Below the pieces are notes generated by a model. The model was not told the DNA's origin, searched no databases, and worked only from the letters and a program-made list of their open reading frames with translations. Positions 62,832 through 64,000 of a stretch of 64,000 nucleotides of DNA are shown piece by piece. How positions within the stretch are numbered: the stretch's first letter is position 1; every line of letters begins with the position of its first letter. Origin of the DNA: Cucumis sativus (Eukaryota > Streptophyta > Magnoliopsida > Cucurbitales > Cucurbitaceae); contig NC_026659.2 of assembly GCF_000004075.3 (NCBI RefSeq), positions 14,278,272 to 14,342,271 on the forward strand, written 5' to 3'. The position numbers and the translations under genes are program-made.

Positions 62832-62924
62832 AGCAGAGCAAGATGATGGAAACTTTATTATCTGAAATTGATGTGGAACTTATATCATTCATTCTGGTCT
62901 TCAAAGTTCTCTGATTGCTTTGCT
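62832..62924 (+). ncRNA. Box C/D snoRNA 2, same guide
   Basis: The terminal stem AGCAGAGCAA (62832-62841) pairs with TTGCTTTGCT (62915-62924), ten pairs with one G-U. C box ATGATGG (62843-62849, last base off consensus), D box CTGA (62911-62914), D' CTGA (62862-62865) and C' TGATG (62869-62873). The guide TCTTCAAAGTTCT before box D shares CTTCAAAGTTCT with snoRNA 1. The terminal stem and internal sequence differ, so it is an old duplicate, not a recent copy. Confidence 0.8.
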
Positions 62925-63250
62925 ATTTTGCTGTTTCACACCATATTATATATATAATTGGTGTTTCAGTTTGAATGTGAAATTACTATATCCATTATTC
63001 ATTTTTTCACGTCTTTCAAATTACCTCTTTCTTTTCTTCCATTTTTTATAGATTAATTATGTATGTTAACTGTCCATTTAGATATTTTCAAATAATTTAG
63101 GGGAAGTAGGCAATACAGGGTAGCACTTAAATTCATGGTCTGCAGGGAACTTGTATCTCAGGCCATACGAGCATAGTGCGACATTGAAAGCTCTCCTTTT
63201 CTTCTCTTTGTTGCCTCAGTTAATTGCATGAGATTGAGGCAGAACTGGAA

Positions 63251-64000
63251 AGGACATAATGCAATTATCTTTTTTTGCTAATCAGTTATCTCACTTGGAG
63301 TTTACACGATTCAAGTGTACACTTACCTCTGCAGCCTCTAGAGAGTTTACGTCTTGTTATGGATGGATGTTATTGTGAACCTTGATTTATTATTGACTTT
63401 GTTGTAGTTCTCATGTGTGTGCCTCACCCATGTTGTATGAATAATGGTGTAGTTTATAGATATTTTCTAATAATATTCAACATATCGTGCCCTTTCCACT
63501 ATTAATTGCACTGACTAAAAAATATGTAAACTTTTCTTTTGTCGAAAAGATTTTAATTTATATCTTAGGATGACTAAGCTTCAGCAATATGTGGTTTCTC
63601 TGCATCAGTCTACTCCAACGAGAGAATCCATCTTTCTTGATGCTGCCATCTTTAGTGTACTAGTGTACTTTGATGAAAATATAGCTACTTATACTTCAAG
63701 CCTCCGTCTTTAGAACTCAAGATCCAATGGTCTGATGACACTACCCTCCTCCTTTGTCCGGGCTTGGGACCGGCTGCGTGGAAGAAATGATGCTTAAGGC
63801 ACGACACAGGCAGAGTTATCATGTCTTTACATAAGTTGTAGAATAACATGAATTTTCAGGGAAATTGGAGCAGATGTGGTCTTGGTGATGAACCACACAA
63901 GGTCAAGAAACAGAGACTGTCAAAAGAGATAAAAACACATGGGCATGGATTCTACAGAATTGCACCCTCTGTCCATCTCCGGACAATGGGATGCAGATTC
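63251..64000. other. Unassigned end of the window
   Basis: Possible further exons of the snoRNA transcript (acceptor TTTTCAG at 63860). A GC-rich block GTCCGGGCTTGGGACCGGCT at 63757-63776 stands out. The open stretch around it is short, and I cannot assign a product. Confidence 0.3.

Larger units (their letters stand above)
62220..63250 (+). ncRNA. Probable non-coding snoRNA host transcript
   Basis: A short first exon (about 62220-62291) ends CTCTCTCTG|GTAAGC. A good acceptor GTCTGCAG at 63145 starts a possible second exon GGAACTTGTATCTC. Both snoRNAs lie inside the 854-nt intron so defined. No reading frame of note spans the exons, so the spliced product may be a by-product. Alternatively it is a dicistronic snoRNA precursor and the exon marks are chance. 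Confidence 0.5.

Overview
This window looks like nuclear DNA of a eudicot plant. It is AT-rich, its genes are split by many short GT-AG introns, and it carries a plastid-targeted HSP90, a plant bHLH factor, a WIT-type nuclear-envelope coiled-coil gene, and Mutator, CACTA, Ty1/copia, Ty3/gypsy and LINE relics. The Ulp1-protease gene inside a Mutator-like element and several repeat flavours suggest a cucurbit (melon/cucumber type), but the species is inference. All calls come from reading the sequence; no database search was run.

Layout. 1-7.0 kb: right part of a Mutator-like element (MULE), with the zinc-knuckle end of a transposase on + and a broken DUF1985/Ulp1 gene on -. 8.8-15.2 kb: complete 19-exon chloroplast HSP90 gene (783 codons), preceded by a possible heat-shock element. 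16.0-18.4 kb: 7-exon bHLH gene on -, tail-to-tail with HSP90. 19-33.9 kb: gene-poor AT-rich DNA with a diverged 1.2-kb duplication, a small non-autonomous MULE, a second decayed DUF1985 gene and a 205-bp tandem duplication. 34.0-34.7 kb: intronless, frameshifted and folded-back beta-galactosidase pseudogene. 36.8-37.0 kb: LINE relic. 37.4-43.4 kb: complete but dead copia element (304-bp LTRs, TSD TCCAA) with a 1236-bp solo LTR (TSD AAAGC) nested in its reverse transcriptase. 44-45.4 kb: CACTA-like hairpin repeat array and TNP2-type relic. 48.9-49.4 kb: small four-helix membrane protein gene. 54.2-55.2 kb: probable gypsy solo LTR. 56.7-58.9 kb: WIT1/2-like gene whose tail anchor is missing. 62.2-63.2 kb: telo-box/TATA promoter followed by an intron-like region holding two box C/D snoRNAs that share one guide.

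How it fits together. The firmly intact genes are HSP90C (plastid protein folding), the bHLH regulator, the small membrane protein and the snoRNA pair (2'-O-methylation of 25S rRNA). The rest is mostly layered transposon history. The most novel-looking items are the snoRNA transcription unit with no recognisable protein product, the beta-galactosidase retro-foldback, and the WIT gene without its membrane anchor.
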